Below are positions 6,751 to 7,772 of a stretch of 7,772 bases of DNA, piece after piece; position 1 is the first letter of the stretch; each line of letters starts with the position of its first letter. The notes under the pieces were generated by a model, which was given only the letters and a program-made list of their open reading frames with translations, was not told where the DNA came from and did not search any database. This DNA is from Candidatus Zixiibacteriota bacterium (GTDB lineage: Bacteria; Zixibacteria; MSB-5A5; GN15; FEB-12). The DNA is taken from NCBI GenBank assembly GCA_018816665.1, contig JAHIVM010000359.1:1-7772 (forward strand), given 5' to 3'. The position numbers were made by a program, and so were the translations under genes.

Positions 6751-7005
6751 TTAACCGAGCTTCTGGACGTGAATCGTCAGGCGAGACTTGTTCCGCGAGG
6801 CAGTGCGCTTGTGGACGATTCCTCGGGTCACTGCTTTGTCCAGAAGAATGGTTGCCGCATGCAGCTTCTTCAGAGCTTCTTCTTTGTTGGTCTCTTCGCG
6901 GACGTCTTTAATCGTGTTGCGAAGATTGGACCGGTAGGCGCGGTTGCGAATACGCTCGAGGTTCGAGGTACGGACGCGCTTCTCGCAGGATTTATGGTTC
7001 GGCAA
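6751..7005 (-). CDS. rpsT: 30S ribosomal protein S20, TTG start
   Basis: An 84-residue basic protein that binds 16S rRNA early in assembly of the small ribosomal subunit. The N-terminus MPNHKSCEKRVRTSN and the pattern NRAYRSNLRNTIK match the S20 helical family, and the segment LLDKAVTRGIVHKRTASRNKSRL matches its most conserved C-terminal part (typical DKAAxKGxIHKNxAARxKSRL). The length is normal (E. coli 87). The start codon is TTG (7005-7003): reading upstream in frame there is no ATG or GTG before a TAG, and AAGGA (7012-7016) lies 6 bases before it. In E. coli the rpsT start is also UUG and takes part in autogenous translational repression by S20, so the same control is plausible here. A small TTGT/ACAA stem (7019-7030) precedes the ribosome site. 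The gene converges with its left neighbour and diverges from murJ. Confidence 0.95.
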   Translation of the reverse strand: MPNHKSCEKRVRTSNLERIRNRAYRSNLRNTIKDVREETNKEEALKKLHAATILLDKAVTRGIVHKRTASRNKSRLTIHVQKLG

Positions 7006-7011
7006 CTCTCT

Positions 7012-7016
7012 TCCTT
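7012..7016 (-). promoter_or_regulatory. rpsT: Shine-Dalgarno site that supports the rpsT TTG start
   Basis: Minus strand AAGGA ends 6 bases before the TTG codon at 7005-7003. With no other start codon available in frame, it supports initiation at TTG. Confidence 0.75.
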
Positions 7017-7045
7017 TCTTGTTATCACAAACAAACTAGCTTCCA

Positions 7046-7073
7046 AATATAGATGGCGATATTCATTTGTCAA
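7046..7073 (-). promoter_or_regulatory. rpsT: Sigma70-like promoter of rpsT
   Basis: On the minus strand, TTGACA (7073-7068) is a perfect -35, followed after 16 bases by TATATT (7051-7046, five of six consensus bases). Transcription would begin near 7039, giving a leader of roughly 33 bases that carries the AAGGA ribosome site. The strength fits a ribosomal protein gene. The -35 overlaps the first codons of murJ if murJ begins at 7067. Confidence 0.85.
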
Positions 7074-7772
7074 CCGCTAAGGTAAAGAAAAGTTCGCTGA
7101 TGGGGTCGGCGGGCCTGGTTTCGGCTCTCACCGCTCTGTCCCGGGTGCTGGGACTGGTGCGAGAGCAGACCATGGCTTACTTCTTTGGGGCCTCGATGGC
7201 CACCGATGCCTTTATCACGGCCTTCAGGATTCCTAATCTCCTCCGCGACATGTTTGCCGAGGGAGCCCTTTCGGCGGCTTTTGTCCCCGTTTTTAAGGAG
7301 CGGATGGTAAACGAGTCCGATGAGGCCGCCTTCAGCCTGGCCCGGACGGTAGCCACCGGCATCCTGCTTATTGTCGGCGGCCTGGTGCTCCTGGGAATAG
7401 TTGCGGCGCCCGTTGTTATCTACTTGTCCGCCAATGGCTTTGTTGAGTCTCCTGAGAAGTTCGACCTGACTGTCAGTCTCACCCGGGTGATGGCGGCCTA
7501 CCTCCTCCTGGTCTCGCTCTCGGCACTGGTGATGGGGATGCTTAACTCGTTTGGCCGTTTTGGCTTGCCGGCCATCGCCCCGGCCGTGTTTAATCTCGGT
7601 ATCATAGCTTCTGTCTTTGCCCTGTATCACTGGCTGGATGTACCCGTGTACGCCATGGCGATAGGTGTCCTGATCGGCGGTCTGGGCCAACTGATGGTCC
7701 AGGTGCCCCTGTTGTTGAAAATCGGGTTTCGGTTTCGGCCGGCGTTCAATTTCCTGGACGATGCCGTCAAGC
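7067..7772 (+). CDS. murJ: Lipid II flippase MurJ, N-terminal 235 residues (3' end outside window)
   Basis: Inner-membrane MOP-superfamily transporter that moves the peptidoglycan precursor lipid II to the periplasmic face. Signatures in order: ALSRVLGLVREQTMAYFFG, AFRIPNLLRDMFAEGALSAAFVPVF, three clear hydrophobic segments (TVATGILLIVGGLVLLGIV; VMAAYLLLVSLSALVMGM; APAVFNLGIIASVFAL), LNSFGRFGLPAIAP, and AIGVLIGGLGQLMVQVPLL. The frame is open to the window edge. Start choice: TTG 7067 gives STAKVKKSSLMGSAGLVSALT, whose KKS-L-SAGLVS core resembles normal MurJ N-termini; ATG 7100 would remove the basic residues that usually precede the first helix. A TAG at 7037 closes the frame upstream, and there is no ATG or GTG between. 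Neither start has a good Shine-Dalgarno site. No murJ promoter could be called with confidence. It diverges from rpsT; with the TTG start only 61 bases lie between the two coding regions. Confidence 0.93.
   Translation, partial: MSTAKVKKSSLMGSAGLVSALTALSRVLGLVREQTMAYFFGASMATDAFITAFRIPNLLRDMFAEGALSAAFVPVFKERMVNESDEAAFSLARTVATGILLIVGGLVLLGIVAAPVVIYLSANGFVESPEKFDLTVSLTRVMAAYLLLVSLSALVMGMLNSFGRFGLPAIAPAVFNLGIIASVFALYHWLDVPVYAMAIGVLIGGLGQLMVQVPLLLKIGFRFRPAFNFLDDAVK

Noticed and set aside
6700..7080. 126-codon open frame on the plus strand across the rpsT locus
   Set aside because: It is antisense to the clearly recognised S20 gene, has a GTG start without ribosome site and a product with no family pattern. 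It is a shadow frame.
7070..7690. 206-codon open frame on the minus strand opposite murJ
   Set aside because: The product is a Gly/Arg/His-rich low-complexity string typical of antisense reading of a GC-rich membrane protein gene; murJ on the plus strand is unmistakable.
1..7772. CRISPR array, tRNA, rRNA, insertion sequence, toxin-antitoxin pair or defence cluster
   Set aside because: No direct repeat series, cloverleaf sequence, transposase motif or terminal repeats were seen; the genes are mostly housekeeping or secreted proteins and do not form a defence-like operon.

Overview
This window reads as chromosomal DNA of a Gram-negative (diderm), moderately GC-rich bacterium. Three things suggest the FCB superphylum, and candidate phylum Zixibacteria fits well: a secreted multidomain peptidase ending in a dockerin-like calcium-binding tail, a lipobox lipoprotein, and the dockerin pattern of GD-x-D-x-SG-x-VDV repeats. 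This placement is an inference from protein style; no rRNA is present. Coding density is high and no gap between genes exceeds about 160 bases. I see no tRNA, rRNA, CRISPR array, transposase, phage gene or att site.

Layout, left to right. The window opens inside argF (ornithine carbamoyltransferase), which ends at 685. After 54 bases comes a lipoprotein of unknown function (740-1591), closed by a strong intrinsic terminator (1610-1639). A near-consensus -35 element and a weaker -10 follow at once. They would place transcription start on the A of the ATG of a PaaI-like hotdog thioesterase (1684-2115), so that mRNA may be leaderless. Next is an orphan 170-residue protein (2258-2770) whose pattern resembles an RNase H fold without its acidic active site. 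A secreted M28 metallopeptidase (2912-5641) follows, with two fibronectin III domains, a Rossmann/amidotransferase-like region and a dockerin tail. An 8-bp perfect inverted repeat surrounds its likely -10 box. Then comes a 278-residue protein (5795-6631) that I place tentatively in the ParB/Srx fold superfamily, near SbnI.

The last part has a convergent and then a divergent junction. Ribosomal protein S20 (rpsT, minus strand, 6751-7005) uses a TTG start, as E. coli rpsT does, and has its own near-consensus promoter at 7046-7073. Its partner murJ (lipid II flippase, plus strand, from 7067 or 7100) runs off the right edge. If the TTG at 7067 is the murJ start, the rpsT -35 box lies within the first codons of murJ.

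The genes do not form one pathway. They mix housekeeping functions (arginine synthesis, ribosome, peptidoglycan) with envelope or secreted proteins and two poorly characterised proteins. I found no convincing new multi-gene system. The points most worth checking are the possibly dead RNase H-like protein, the eroded ParB/SbnI-like protein, the putative operator of the peptidase, and the start-codon and promoter arrangements of the thioesterase, rpsT and murJ.
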